This document shows, in pieces, positions 54,970 to 62,650 of a DNA stretch of 64,000 bases (positions are counted from its first letter, which is position 1; each line of letters begins with the position of its first letter). The notes under the pieces were generated by a model. It did not search any database, had not been told where the DNA came from, and saw nothing but the letters and a program-made list of their open reading frames with translations. Origin of the DNA: Erythrobacter sp. YT30 (GTDB lineage: Bacteria; Pseudomonadota; Alphaproteobacteria; Sphingomonadales; Sphingomonadaceae); the NCBI RefSeq assembly GCF_001542875.1, contig NZ_LMAF01000001.1, positions 372,001-436,000 of the forward strand, in the 5' to 3' direction. The position numbers were made by a program, and so were the translations under genes.

Positions 54970-57642
54970 ATGTCCGAAAAAACGGTCTACCCATTCGGCG
55001 GAAGCGCCAGCCACGATGATACCCGGCAAAAGGACAAAGAGGTAACTGGCGGCAAAGGCGCAAACCTTGCCGAAATGGCGAGCATCGGGCTGCCTGTACC
55101 TCCCGGCTTTACCATCACGACCGAAGAATGCGTGCGCTATCTGCAGGAAGGTGCTGACTTTTCAGATGGTTTACGAAGTGACGTCGCCAAGGCGCTGACG
55201 CATATCGAAAGCGCGGTGGGCAAGTCATTCGGAGACAGCGCCGATCCGCTACTGGTTTCGGTTCGCTCGGGCGCTCGGGTGTCGATGCCGGGCATGATGG
55301 ATACCGTGCTGAACCTTGGCCTGAATGACGCAACGGTCGAAGGGCTCGCGACAACGTCGGGTGATGAGAGGTTCGCTTGGGACAGTTATCGCCGCTTTAT
55401 CCAGATGTATTCGGACGTGGTGCTTGGCCTTGACCACGGCCTGTTCGAAGAAGCGCTCGAAATCGCGAAGGAAGACAATGGCTTCTACGCCGACACCGAA
55501 TTGTCGGCCGATGACTGGAAGACGCTGGTTGGCGAATTCAAATCCATCGTAGAGCAGGAATGGGGCAAGCCTTTTCCGCAGGATGTGAACGAACAGCTTT
55601 GGGGAGCTATCCGGGCGGTGTTTGACAGCTGGGATAGCGACCGCGCGAAAGTGTACCGCCGCTTGAACGATATCCCCGCCGATTGGGGCACAGCCGTCAA
55701 TGTGCAGGCCATGGTGTTCGGCAATATGGGCGAGACAAGCGCCACCGGCGTAGCCTTCACACGCGATCCTGCGACAGGGGAGCGCGCGTATTATGGCGAA
55801 TACCTCATCAATGCGCAGGGCGAAGACGTGGTGGCCGGCATCCGCACGCCGCAGTACCTGACCAAGGTTGCGCGGGAAAACGCAGGGGCAAAACCGCTCT
55901 CCATGGAAGAGGCAATGCCCGATGCCTACGGCGAATTAGCCCGAGTATTTGACCTACTCGAAAACCACTACCGCGATATGCAGGATATCGAATTCACAGT
56001 GGAACGCGGCAAATTGTGGATGCTGCAAACCCGTTCGGGCAAGCGGACGGCGAAAGCGGCGCTGAAAATGGCGGTGGAGATGGTGGGCGAGGGACTCATC
56101 ACCAAGGAAGAAGCGGTTGCGCGGGTCGATCCAATGGCGCTCGATCAGCTGCTCCACCCCACGCTTGATCCTGATGCAGAGCGTAGCGTTCTCACCACCG
56201 GCCTTCCAGCATCTCCGGGCGCTGCCTCCGGTAAGATTGTGCTCGATGCCGATACTGCCGAAGTGTTTGCGTCGCGAGGGGACAAGGTCATCCTGGTGAG
56301 GGTCGAAACCAGCCCAGAGGACATTCACGGCATGCATGCTGCGCAGGGAATCCTCACAGCACGCGGAGGCATGACGTCGCACGCGGCGGTTGTTGCGCGC
56401 GGGATGGGACGGCCTTGCGTTTCTGGCGCAAGCGGCGTTTCAATCGACCGCGCCGGACGCACGCTGCGCATCGGCTCGCAGGAGCTGAAAGAGGGCGACG
56501 AGATTACGCTCGATGGGGCGAATGGTCAGGTGATGCTGGGTATTGTCCCGACAGTCGATCCGGAGCTCGCTGGTGATTTCGGGACCCTGATGGAATGGGC
56601 TGATGCGCTGCGCCGAATGCGCGTTCGCACCAACGCCGAAACTCCTGACGACTGCCGGATGGCGCGTCAATTCGGTGCAGAGGGTATTGGTCTTTGCCGG
56701 ACCGAGCATATGTTTTTCGACGCCCGCCGTATTCGAGCGGTGCGGCAGATGATTCTGGCAGAAGATGAAAAGACCCGGCTATCAGCGCTCGATCAGTTAC
56801 TGCCTGAACAGCGCGGAGATTTCGCAGCGATATTTGAAGTGATGGCAGGTCTTCCGTGCACGATCCGTCTCTTGGACCCACCGCTGCATGAATTCCTTCC
56901 CCACAATGATGAAGACTTTGAAGATCTCGCTGACGCGACTGGCTTGGGTGTCGATCACCTGAAACGCCGCGCGGATGAGCTCCATGAGTTCAACCCAATG
57001 CTTGGCCATCGTGGATGCCGATTGGGAATCACTTTCCCAGAAATCTACGAAATGCAGGCCCGTGCGATTTTCGAAGCCGCTTGCGCGGTGCAGAAATCAA
57101 GCGGGGAGGCTCCTCTACCGGAGATTATGATCCCGCTGGTCGCAACTCGAAAGGAGCTGGCAATCCTTCGCGCTCTTGTCGATCGCGTGGCCAAAACCGT
57201 GTTCGAAGAGCAAGGTACAGAAGTCGCCTATCTCGTCGGCACCATGATCGAATTGCCGCGCGCCGCCCTCATGGCAGGTGAAATCGCGGAAGAAGGCGAG
57301 TTCTTCAGCTTCGGCACGAACGATCTTACACAAACCACGCTGGGCGTATCCCGCGATGATTCCGCCAAATTCTTGGCGCCCTATGTCGATAAAGGCATTT
57401 TCGCCCGCGATCCTTTTGTGAGCCTCGATGTCGAAGGAGTAGGGCAGTTGGTCGACATGGCTGCGGAAAGCGGACGCGTCACACGACCTGATATCAAGCT
57501 CGGAATTTGCGGAGAGCATGGCGGAGATCCGGCAAGCATTGCGTTCTGCGAAGAAGTGAACCTCGATTATGTCAGCGCATCACCTTACCGCGTACCTATT
57601 GCGAGACTGGCAGCAGCACAGGCGGCTTTGGCGGCGGATTGA
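54970..57642 (+). CDS. ppdK: Pyruvate, phosphate dikinase
   Basis: Interconverts pyruvate + ATP + phosphate and PEP + AMP + PPi; 890 aa. The N-terminal ATP-grasp-like domain has GGKGANLAEMASIGLPVPPGFTITTE and SVRSGARVSMPGMMDTVLNLG. The central swivelling phosphohistidine domain has GGMTSHAAVVARGMGRPCVSG, whose His carries phosphate. The C-terminal PEP-utilising barrel has GIGLCRTEHMFF, LLDPPLHEFLPH, MLGHRGCRLGIT, FFSFGTNDLTQTTLG and CGEHGGDP (catalytic Cys). All key motifs are intact. It supplies or consumes PEP, which the pyruvyltransferase of the polysaccharide locus would also use. Confidence 0.97.
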   Translation: MSEKTVYPFGGSASHDDTRQKDKEVTGGKGANLAEMASIGLPVPPGFTITTEECVRYLQEGADFSDGLRSDVAKALTHIESAVGKSFGDSADPLLVSVRSGARVSMPGMMDTVLNLGLNDATVEGLATTSGDERFAWDSYRRFIQMYSDVVLGLDHGLFEEALEIAKEDNGFYADTELSADDWKTLVGEFKSIVEQEWGKPFPQDVNEQLWGAIRAVFDSWDSDRAKVYRRLNDIPADWGTAVNVQAMVFGNMGETSATGVAFTRDPATGERAYYGEYLINAQGEDVVAGIRTPQYLTKVARENAGAKPLSMEEAMPDAYGELARVFDLLENHYRDMQDIEFTVERGKLWMLQTRSGKRTAKAALKMAVEMVGEGLITKEEAVARVDPMALDQLLHPTLDPDAERSVLTTGLPASPGAASGKIVLDADTAEVFASRGDKVILVRVETSPEDIHGMHAAQGILTARGGMTSHAAVVARGMGRPCVSGASGVSIDRAGRTLRIGSQELKEGDEITLDGANGQVMLGIVPTVDPELAGDFGTLMEWADALRRMRVRTNAETPDDCRMARQFGAEGIGLCRTEHMFFDARRIRAVRQMILAEDEKTRLSALDQLLPEQRGDFAAIFEVMAGLPCTIRLLDPPLHEFLPHNDEDFEDLADATGLGVDHLKRRADELHEFNPMLGHRGCRLGITFPEIYEMQARAIFEAACAVQKSSGEAPLPEIMIPLVATRKELAILRALVDRVAKTVFEEQGTEVAYLVGTMIELPRAALMAGEIAEEGEFFSFGTNDLTQTTLGVSRDDSAKFLAPYVDKGIFARDPFVSLDVEGVGQLVDMAAESGRVTRPDIKLGICGEHGGDPASIAFCEEVNLDYVSASPYRVPIARLAAAQAALAAD

Positions 57643-57644
57643 GT

Positions 57645-57666
57645 GCGGTAAGGGCTTTCCTACCGC
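57645..57666. terminator. Hairpin between convergent ppdK and methyltransferase genes
   Basis: GCGGTA (57645-57650) pairs with TACCGC (57661-57666), extendable by GG/CC around one bulged A, with a 5-nt loop. It straddles the 3' ends of two convergent genes, so it may stop transcription from both sides, though no long T-run follows on either strand. Confidence 0.4.
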
Positions 57667-58415
57667 CATCCGGTAAGGGCAAGGATCTCAAACCTTTCTG
57701 CCACCTTGCCATCGGCATCCCGCCGGGTCTCGAAGGCTTCGCGTGCCCGTTCAAGCCCGCGTCGCGAGAGAGGCGGCGGCCTGTCTGCCAGGATGCCGGT
57801 TAGTGCCTGTTCTCGCAGATCTGCAACCATTCTTTCGAAGCTGGAGAATCGAACCGTGAGTGTCCTACTATCGACCACCTGTTTGCTGAAACCGGCGCGT
57901 GCGAGGAGCGCGGATGCCGCCTGATTGTCGATTTGAGGATGGATACGTGCAGCAGGCCTGTCACCGTCGGCCGCCAGCATGATTTCGCGAAGGGTCGGAA
58001 GGCTACCAGCGCCGAGGATTTGAGCGAACATGATGCCGCCTTCGCTAAGAGCGTGACGAATATGGAGGAGCGCCCCGGGAACATCGTTCAAAGTGCTCAA
58101 GGTGCGCATTGCGAAAATGTAATCGGCGGGTTGGATGGGCCAGATTTGTTCCTCGTCGAAGGCTCCGAGATCGGTTGAAACGACATCGAAACCGCGCTTG
58201 CTCAATTCGGTATTGAGGCTGGCGGAAACATGCCCAAGCGTGCGCGCGCTGCCCGCAGAAAGGTTCATGAAATCAATGCGATCAAGAAAGTCCTCGATCA
58301 TATCCCCGTCAAGCCAATTGGCCGATCCCCCTCGCTGACGAAGGGCTTTTGCGCGACGATAACGAAGCAAACGGGTACTCTGATCGAAGATATGGGGAAC
58401 CGTTGCGGATGGCAT
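57660..58415 (-). CDS. SAM-dependent methyltransferase (class I, NDUFAF5/BioC-like)
   Basis: Class I methyltransferase-like protein, 251 aa from ATG 58415 (MPSATVPHIFDQSTRLLRYRRAKAL); the in-frame start at 58487 adds residues without family character. The N-terminal FD-x4-RYRRAKAL pattern is characteristic of the BioC/NDUFAF5-type group. The cofactor region, however, lacks a strong GxGxG loop (it reads MNLSAGSARTLGHV), and the later IFAMRTLSTLNDVPGALLHIRHALSEGGIMFAQIL and the C-terminal RFEILALTGWR are typical. Possible roles are methylation of a small molecule or an assembly-factor function. It faces ComF divergently. Confidence 0.8.
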   Translation of the reverse strand: MPSATVPHIFDQSTRLLRYRRAKALRQRGGSANWLDGDMIEDFLDRIDFMNLSAGSARTLGHVSASLNTELSKRGFDVVSTDLGAFDEEQIWPIQPADYIFAMRTLSTLNDVPGALLHIRHALSEGGIMFAQILGAGSLPTLREIMLAADGDRPAARIHPQIDNQAASALLARAGFSKQVVDSRTLTVRFSSFERMVADLREQALTGILADRPPPLSRRGLERAREAFETRRDADGKVAERFEILALTGWR

Positions 58416-58471
58416 GACGCAGGCCCTGCCGCGCTTGCTTGGGATGTGCAAGCCATGCAGTCGCCAAAACC

Positions 58472-59158
58472 ATGGGCGTTGGGACAAAAATTGTCGAAGG
58501 ACTGCAGCCGCTGGTCGATCTCGTATATCCGCCGCGATGCCCCGCCTGTGGAGAAGCAGTCGCCAGCCAAGGCGGTTTGTGCCTCAATTGCTGGAGTGGG
58601 ATAGTCTCACCGGAAGGTCATGATATCGCGGAAAACGGAGAGTCTATCGGCGAAAAGAGCGTGATCGCGGCGACGCTCTATAATGACATCTCGCGTAAGC
58701 TCATCTTGAATTTCAAGCATGGCGGCAAGACATCGCTCGCCAAACTCCTTGGGCAGATGATGGCGTCGAAGCTGCCTCTCGCAAATGGTGATCATTCGCC
58801 GCTGATTGTTCCCGTGCCTTTGCACCGGACACGGCTCTGGCAGCGCGGATACAATCAGGCGGCCTTGTTGGCCCGTGACCTATCGAACCGTCATCGCGGA
58901 GAATTGCTTGTCGATGGCCTCGTCCGCACGAAACGAACGCCGTCCTTGGGAGGGCTTGGCAAAAAAGAGCGTCGTGCAGCTTTGAATGGATCAATCGCAA
59001 TCAGGAAATCACGCGCTACAAGACTTCAAGATCGTCGCATCCTGCTTGTTGACGATGTGCTTACGAGTGGCGCCACAAGCGATGCATGCATTGCGGCGCT
59101 CAAATCGGGCGGCGCGCGTTCTGTACAGCTCGTGTGCTTCGCGCGTGTTGTGGACTGA
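58472..59158 (+). CDS. comF: ComF family phosphoribosyltransferase-like protein
   Basis: ComF/GntX-type protein, 228 aa from ATG 58472 (start uncertain; TTG 58439 is also in frame). The N-terminus has a Cys-rich zinc-finger-like motif, YPPRCPACGEAV...LCLNCWSG. The phosphoribosyltransferase fold follows: LIVPVPLHRTRLWQRGYNQAALLARDL and the PRPP loop ILLVDDVLTSGATSDACIAAL near the C-terminus. In naturally competent bacteria ComF takes part in DNA uptake; other relatives are of unknown purpose. It stands alone, divergent from the methyltransferase gene. Confidence 0.9.
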   Translation: MGVGTKIVEGLQPLVDLVYPPRCPACGEAVASQGGLCLNCWSGIVSPEGHDIAENGESIGEKSVIAATLYNDISRKLILNFKHGGKTSLAKLLGQMMASKLPLANGDHSPLIVPVPLHRTRLWQRGYNQAALLARDLSNRHRGELLVDGLVRTKRTPSLGGLGKKERRAALNGSIAIRKSRATRLQDRRILLVDDVLTSGATSDACIAALKSGGARSVQLVCFARVVD

Positions 59159-59210
59159 GTGAGCTTGGCGTTGCGCGATTGAAGAACCTAATTCGCAGAT
59201 CAGGCACCCG

Positions 59211-59247
59211 AGAAAACACAACGCCCGAGGCCTAGAAGGCCCCGGGC
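59211..59247 (-). terminator. Minus-strand terminator without an obvious gene
   Basis: Minus-strand arms GCCCGGGGCC and GGCCTCGGGC form a 10-bp stem with one G-U wobble and a 5-nt loop (TTCTA), followed by GTTGTGTTTTC. On the plus strand the same wobble becomes an A-C mismatch and no T-run follows, so the minus strand is favoured. Confidence 0.6.
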
Positions 59248-59287
59248 GCCACGTGACGAAATAAAATGGATCCGCTTCGAAAGCTAA

Positions 59288-59313
59288 GATGGCGACCCCC
59301 TAACTTCGCCATC
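59288..59313. repeat. Perfect 8-bp inverted repeat
   Basis: GATGGCGA (59288-59295) and TCGCCATC (59306-59313) enclose a 10-nt loop. It lies 40 nt from the minus-strand terminator and could be part of the same small transcript, or an operator in the hisI upstream region. Confidence 0.5.
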
Positions 59314-59604
59314 AGGACCCTATCTCTCATCGTTCAACCAAACGCGCTAACACCCCGCTGTCAGCTGCTGTCTGGTCACCCCCTGAACCTGACCAACTGG
59401 TCGTTGTTCGGTGATGCCCCATGTTGTTCCAAACAAGCGCTGTAATCGAAAGGTCAAATATCCAGCCTGTCCGATTTTGGATCGCCTGTGTGGTGATCGT
59501 GCAACAAATTGTCGCACGCTGAACTCCACTGGACGCAAATTGGAAAGAGATTAAGGAAGACGCATGAGATCGCAAAAACTGTCGACAGTCGAGAAGGCTC
59601 GAGA

Positions 59605-60006
59605 ATGACACAAAGCAATGAAATCACGAAGGAAGCGCGCGAAGAAGGAAGCGCCTTTCTGCCAATGTTTGACGCGCAGGGTCTCTTAACAGCCGTCGTG
59701 ATCGACACAAAAACCAAGGAAGTTCTGGTCGTCGCTTTCATGAACGATGCCTCATTGCGGTTAACGCTCGAAACCGGCGAAGTTCACTTCTGGTCGCGAT
59801 CCAGAGCCCGTCTGTGGAAGAAGGGCGAGACCTCTGGGAATGTGCTCAAAGTTGTCGAGATTCGAGTCGATTGCGATCAAGATGCGCTCGTCATCTTTGC
59901 AGAACCCGCTGGTCCAACTTGCCATACGGGCAGACCTTCTTGCTTCTATCGCCAAGTCAATTCCTCGGATGAAGGCACCCCAACTCTCGTGAAGGTAAAG
60001 ACTTGA
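59605..60006 (+). CDS. hisI: Phosphoribosyl-AMP cyclohydrolase
   Basis: Third step of histidine synthesis, opening the purine ring of PR-AMP; 133 aa from ATG 59605 (AGAAGG just upstream); the frame extends to 59509 but that part looks non-coding. Diagnostic motifs: [47 protein letters not shown] metal site ([13 protein letters not shown]) and the zinc ligands in [14 protein letters not shown]. There is no fused HisE domain. Here it is separated from other his genes. Confidence 0.95.
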   Translation: MTQSNEITKEAREEGSAFLPMFDAQGLLTAVVIDTKTKEVLVVAFMNDASLRLTLETGEVHFWSRSRARLWKKGETSGNVLKVVEIRVDCDQDALVIFAEPAGPTCHTGRPSCFYRQVNSSDEGTPTLVKVKT

Positions 60007-60037
60007 CGCTCACGTAAAGGGAAGGTAGAGAGGCTGC

Positions 60038-60505
60038 ATGGCTACTGCATCTCTCCAATCGAACGCTGGCGATCCGTCTACGCAGGACGAACAACGCCAG
60101 AACCGAGCTCACCTTGATACGCCAGACGCGCAAGAACGTGAGCAGTTTTCAATCTCCGACCTGACCGGCGAATTTGGATGCACCGCTCGCGCATTGCGCT
60201 TTTATGAGGATGAAGGGCTAATTAGTCCCGCTCGTGTTGGACTTACGAGAGTGTATTCAAAACGTGACCGTGCGCGGCTCGCATGGATCATGCGCGCCAA
60301 GAATGTAGGATTCAGCCTCACTGAAATCCGCGAGATGATCGACCTCTACGATCTCGATGACGGCCGTGTAGAGCAACGCCGCGTTACGATCGAAAAGTGC
60401 AGGGCGCATATCGCGAAGTTGAAAGCGCAACGAGCCGATATTGAATCATCCATCAAAGAATTATCGCAGTTTGTGACTGAGATCGAACAGCTCGATCTGG
60501 GCTAG
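60038..60505 (+). CDS. MerR-family transcriptional regulator
   Basis: 155 aa. After a 40-residue polar N-terminus comes the winged-helix DNA-binding domain (FSISDLTGEFGCTARALRFYEDEGLISPARVGLTRVYSKRDRARLAWIMRAKNVGFSLTEIREMIDLY), then a C-terminal dimerisation coiled coil. No ligand-binding Cys are visible, so it does not look like a metal or redox sensor. It is of the type found beside fatty-acid or branched-chain acyl-CoA genes, and it precedes an acyl-CoA dehydrogenase by 53 nt in the same direction, its probable target. Confidence 0.9.
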   Translation: MATASLQSNAGDPSTQDEQRQNRAHLDTPDAQEREQFSISDLTGEFGCTARALRFYEDEGLISPARVGLTRVYSKRDRARLAWIMRAKNVGFSLTEIREMIDLYDLDDGRVEQRRVTIEKCRAHIAKLKAQRADIESSIKELSQFVTEIEQLDLG

Positions 60506-60558
60506 TCCTTGCAGCGTAAAGAACTAACAGAACAACCAACTCACGAAGGGATCTTGTG

Positions 60559-62364
60559 ATGCCAACTTATACCGCTCCAACACGCGACACGCGTTTCATA
60601 ATCAATGAAATGCTTGACCTTGCAAGCTACGGCAATCTGCCGGGTTTCGAGAATGCGACGCCTGACATGATTGATGCAGTCATCAGCGAGGCTGGCAAAT
60701 TCTGTTCTGAGGTTTTGGCACCACTCAACCAAGTTGGTGACGAGCAAGGTTGCACGCGCCACGAAGACGGTAGCGTCACGACCCCCGACGGCTTCAAAGA
60801 GGCATACGAGCAAATGGTGGAAGGTGGCTGGACCACTTTGACCGGCGCTGAAGAGTTCGGCGGGCAGGGCCTTCCACACGTCATGGGCTTCGCTTTTGAA
60901 GAGTACATGGGCACTGCCAACCAGGCATTCGCCATGTATCCAGGCCTGACCGGCGGCGCTGCAGCAGCTCTAGCAGCGGCCGGTAGCCAAGAGCAGAAAG
61001 AGATGTATCTGCCCAAGATGATCTCTGGTGAGTGGTCTGGCACGATGAACCTGACAGAGCCGCATTGCGGCACCGATCTTGGCATGATTCGCACAAAAGC
61101 GGAGCCACAGGCGGATGGTTCTTATGCGGTTACTGGCACGAAGATCTTCATTTCTGCAGGTGAACATGACCTTACCAGCAACATTATCCACCTTGTTCTT
61201 GCGAAAACACCGGGCGCGCCGGACAGCTCGAAAGGCATCTCGCTTTTCGTCGTCCCCAAATTCATTCTCGATGAAAATGGTGAACCGGGTGAGCGCAATG
61301 GTGTTTCGTGTGGCTCGATTGAGAAGAAGATGGGCATCCACGGCAATTCCACCTGCGTTCTCAACTACGACGGTGCCAAAGGCTGGCTAATCGGCGAAGA
61401 GAACAAAGGTCTTGCCGCTATGTTCGTCATGATGAATGCGGCGCGTCTTGGTGTCGGGATTCAGGGTCTCGCACAAGCTGAGGTCGCATACCAAAACGCT
61501 GTCACCTATGCGCTGGATCGTCGCCAGGGCAGGGCGCTTACTGGTCCTGCTGATAAGGACGCAAAGGCTGACCCTATCTTTGTTCACCCCGATGTTCGCC
61601 GTATGCTCATGGATGCAAAAGCCTTCAACGAAGGCATGCGTGCACTGTGCCTCTGGGGAGCGCTTCAGGTGGATCTGAGCCACAAAGCGCAAACCGAAGA
61701 AGAGCGCCAGCTCGCTGATGACCTGATTGGTCTAATGACGCCTGTCATCAAGGGTTATGGCACTGACAAGGGCTATGACATCGCGAACAACATGCAGCAG
61801 GTCTATGGCGGGCATGGCTACGTCAAGGAATGGGGCATGGAGCAATTCGTGCGCGATAGCCGGATTGCGATGATCTACGAAGGCACCAATGGCGTTCAGG
61901 CTATGGACCTTTGCGGACGTAAGCTGGCTTCCAATGGCGGCCGCGCGGTTCAGGCTTACTTTGCCGCGGTTGAGGAAGAAATCTCCTCCGCGAAGCAAAT
62001 AGAGGGTCTGTCTGAAATGGCCGAGAAGGTGGAAAAGGCGCTTGGCGAGCAGAAAGCAGCAACCGGCTGGTTTATGCAGAACGCGATGGCCAACCCGAAC
62101 CACCTCGGCGCCGGTGCGCACCATTACATGCACATCATGGGCATTGTGACCCTTGGCTTTATGTGGCTCAAGATGGCGAAAGTGGCCAAGGCTGCTCTCG
62201 AAGCTTCGCCAGAAGATGCCGCTTATTACGAGGCAAAGCTGACGACCGCTGCATACTACACTGAGCGGTACTTGCCGGACGCCGGTGCGCTTCGTCGCAA
62301 GCTTGAAGCGGGTAGCGACAACATGATGGCTCTTCCTGAAGAGGCATTTGCCACCGCTGCATAA
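60559..62364 (+). CDS. Acyl-CoA dehydrogenase (large, C-terminal-extended type)
   Basis: FAD-dependent acyl-CoA dehydrogenase, 601 aa, longer than the usual 380-400 aa because of an extra C-terminal helical domain (about 470-600). Middle domain: MNLTEPHCGTDLGMIRTKA, ITGTKIFISAGEHD-like segment (VTGTKIFISAGEHDL). C-terminal catalytic half: YGGHGYVKEWGMEQFVRDSRIAMIYEGTNGVQAMDL, with the catalytic Glu in YEGTNG. ATG 60559 is chosen over GTG 60556. Relatives act on acyl-CoA or on methylthioacryloyl-type substrates; which one cannot be told here. A strong terminator follows. Confidence 0.93.
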   Translation: MPTYTAPTRDTRFIINEMLDLASYGNLPGFENATPDMIDAVISEAGKFCSEVLAPLNQVGDEQGCTRHEDGSVTTPDGFKEAYEQMVEGGWTTLTGAEEFGGQGLPHVMGFAFEEYMGTANQAFAMYPGLTGGAAAALAAAGSQEQKEMYLPKMISGEWSGTMNLTEPHCGTDLGMIRTKAEPQADGSYAVTGTKIFISAGEHDLTSNIIHLVLAKTPGAPDSSKGISLFVVPKFILDENGEPGERNGVSCGSIEKKMGIHGNSTCVLNYDGAKGWLIGEENKGLAAMFVMMNAARLGVGIQGLAQAEVAYQNAVTYALDRRQGRALTGPADKDAKADPIFVHPDVRRMLMDAKAFNEGMRALCLWGALQVDLSHKAQTEEERQLADDLIGLMTPVIKGYGTDKGYDIANNMQQVYGGHGYVKEWGMEQFVRDSRIAMIYEGTNGVQAMDLCGRKLASNGGRAVQAYFAAVEEEISSAKQIEGLSEMAEKVEKALGEQKAATGWFMQNAMANPNHLGAGAHHYMHIMGIVTLGFMWLKMAKVAKAALEASPEDAAYYEAKLTTAAYYTERYLPDAGALRRKLEAGSDNMMALPEEAFATAA

Positions 62365-62390
62365 AAGCAATCCAGAACAGTCTCTCATAA

Positions 62391-62426
62391 AGCTCGGCAG
62401 GTTTTCGCCTGCCGGGCTTTTTCTTT
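62391..62426 (+). terminator. Rho-independent terminator after the acyl-CoA dehydrogenase
   Basis: AGCTCGGCAGG (62391-62401) pairs with CCTGCCGGGCT (62408-62418), 6-nt loop, followed by TTTTTCTTT. It lies 27 nt beyond the stop codon and is the clearest intrinsic terminator in the window. Confidence 0.9.
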
Positions 62427-62650
62427 GCCTTCATGTCTGATTCGTCGACTAAGTACATTCGGGAAGGAGGCTAAAGCGCTTTCTCCATCCTGCCACATTG
62501 CAAATTCTGCGTAGATAACCCCGCGGCGAAACTAGCACTCATCCAAGATGTAGGAAAATCGTCTGCGTCCACTGCCGTCGGCTGGCTTGTGTAAATCCGG
62601 AGCCTCTCCTAGCGTCGCCTCAGAAGACCCACGGGGCGAGAGGAGAATAC

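Larger units (their letters stand above)
59159..59604. other. Intergenic region between comF and hisI, possible small RNA on the minus strand
   Basis: About 446 nt without a convincing gene. It holds a strand-biased terminator hairpin (59223-59247, best on the minus strand) and a perfect 8-bp stem (59288-59313). A 94-codon minus-strand frame at 59327-59611 overlaps the hisI start and has no recognisable features. A minus-strand small RNA ending near 59211 would explain the terminator. Confidence 0.4.

Noticed and set aside
59327..59611. 94-codon minus-strand frame upstream of hisI
   Set aside because: No ribosome site, signal or domain, and it overlaps the hisI start. A small RNA is a better reading of this gap than a protein.
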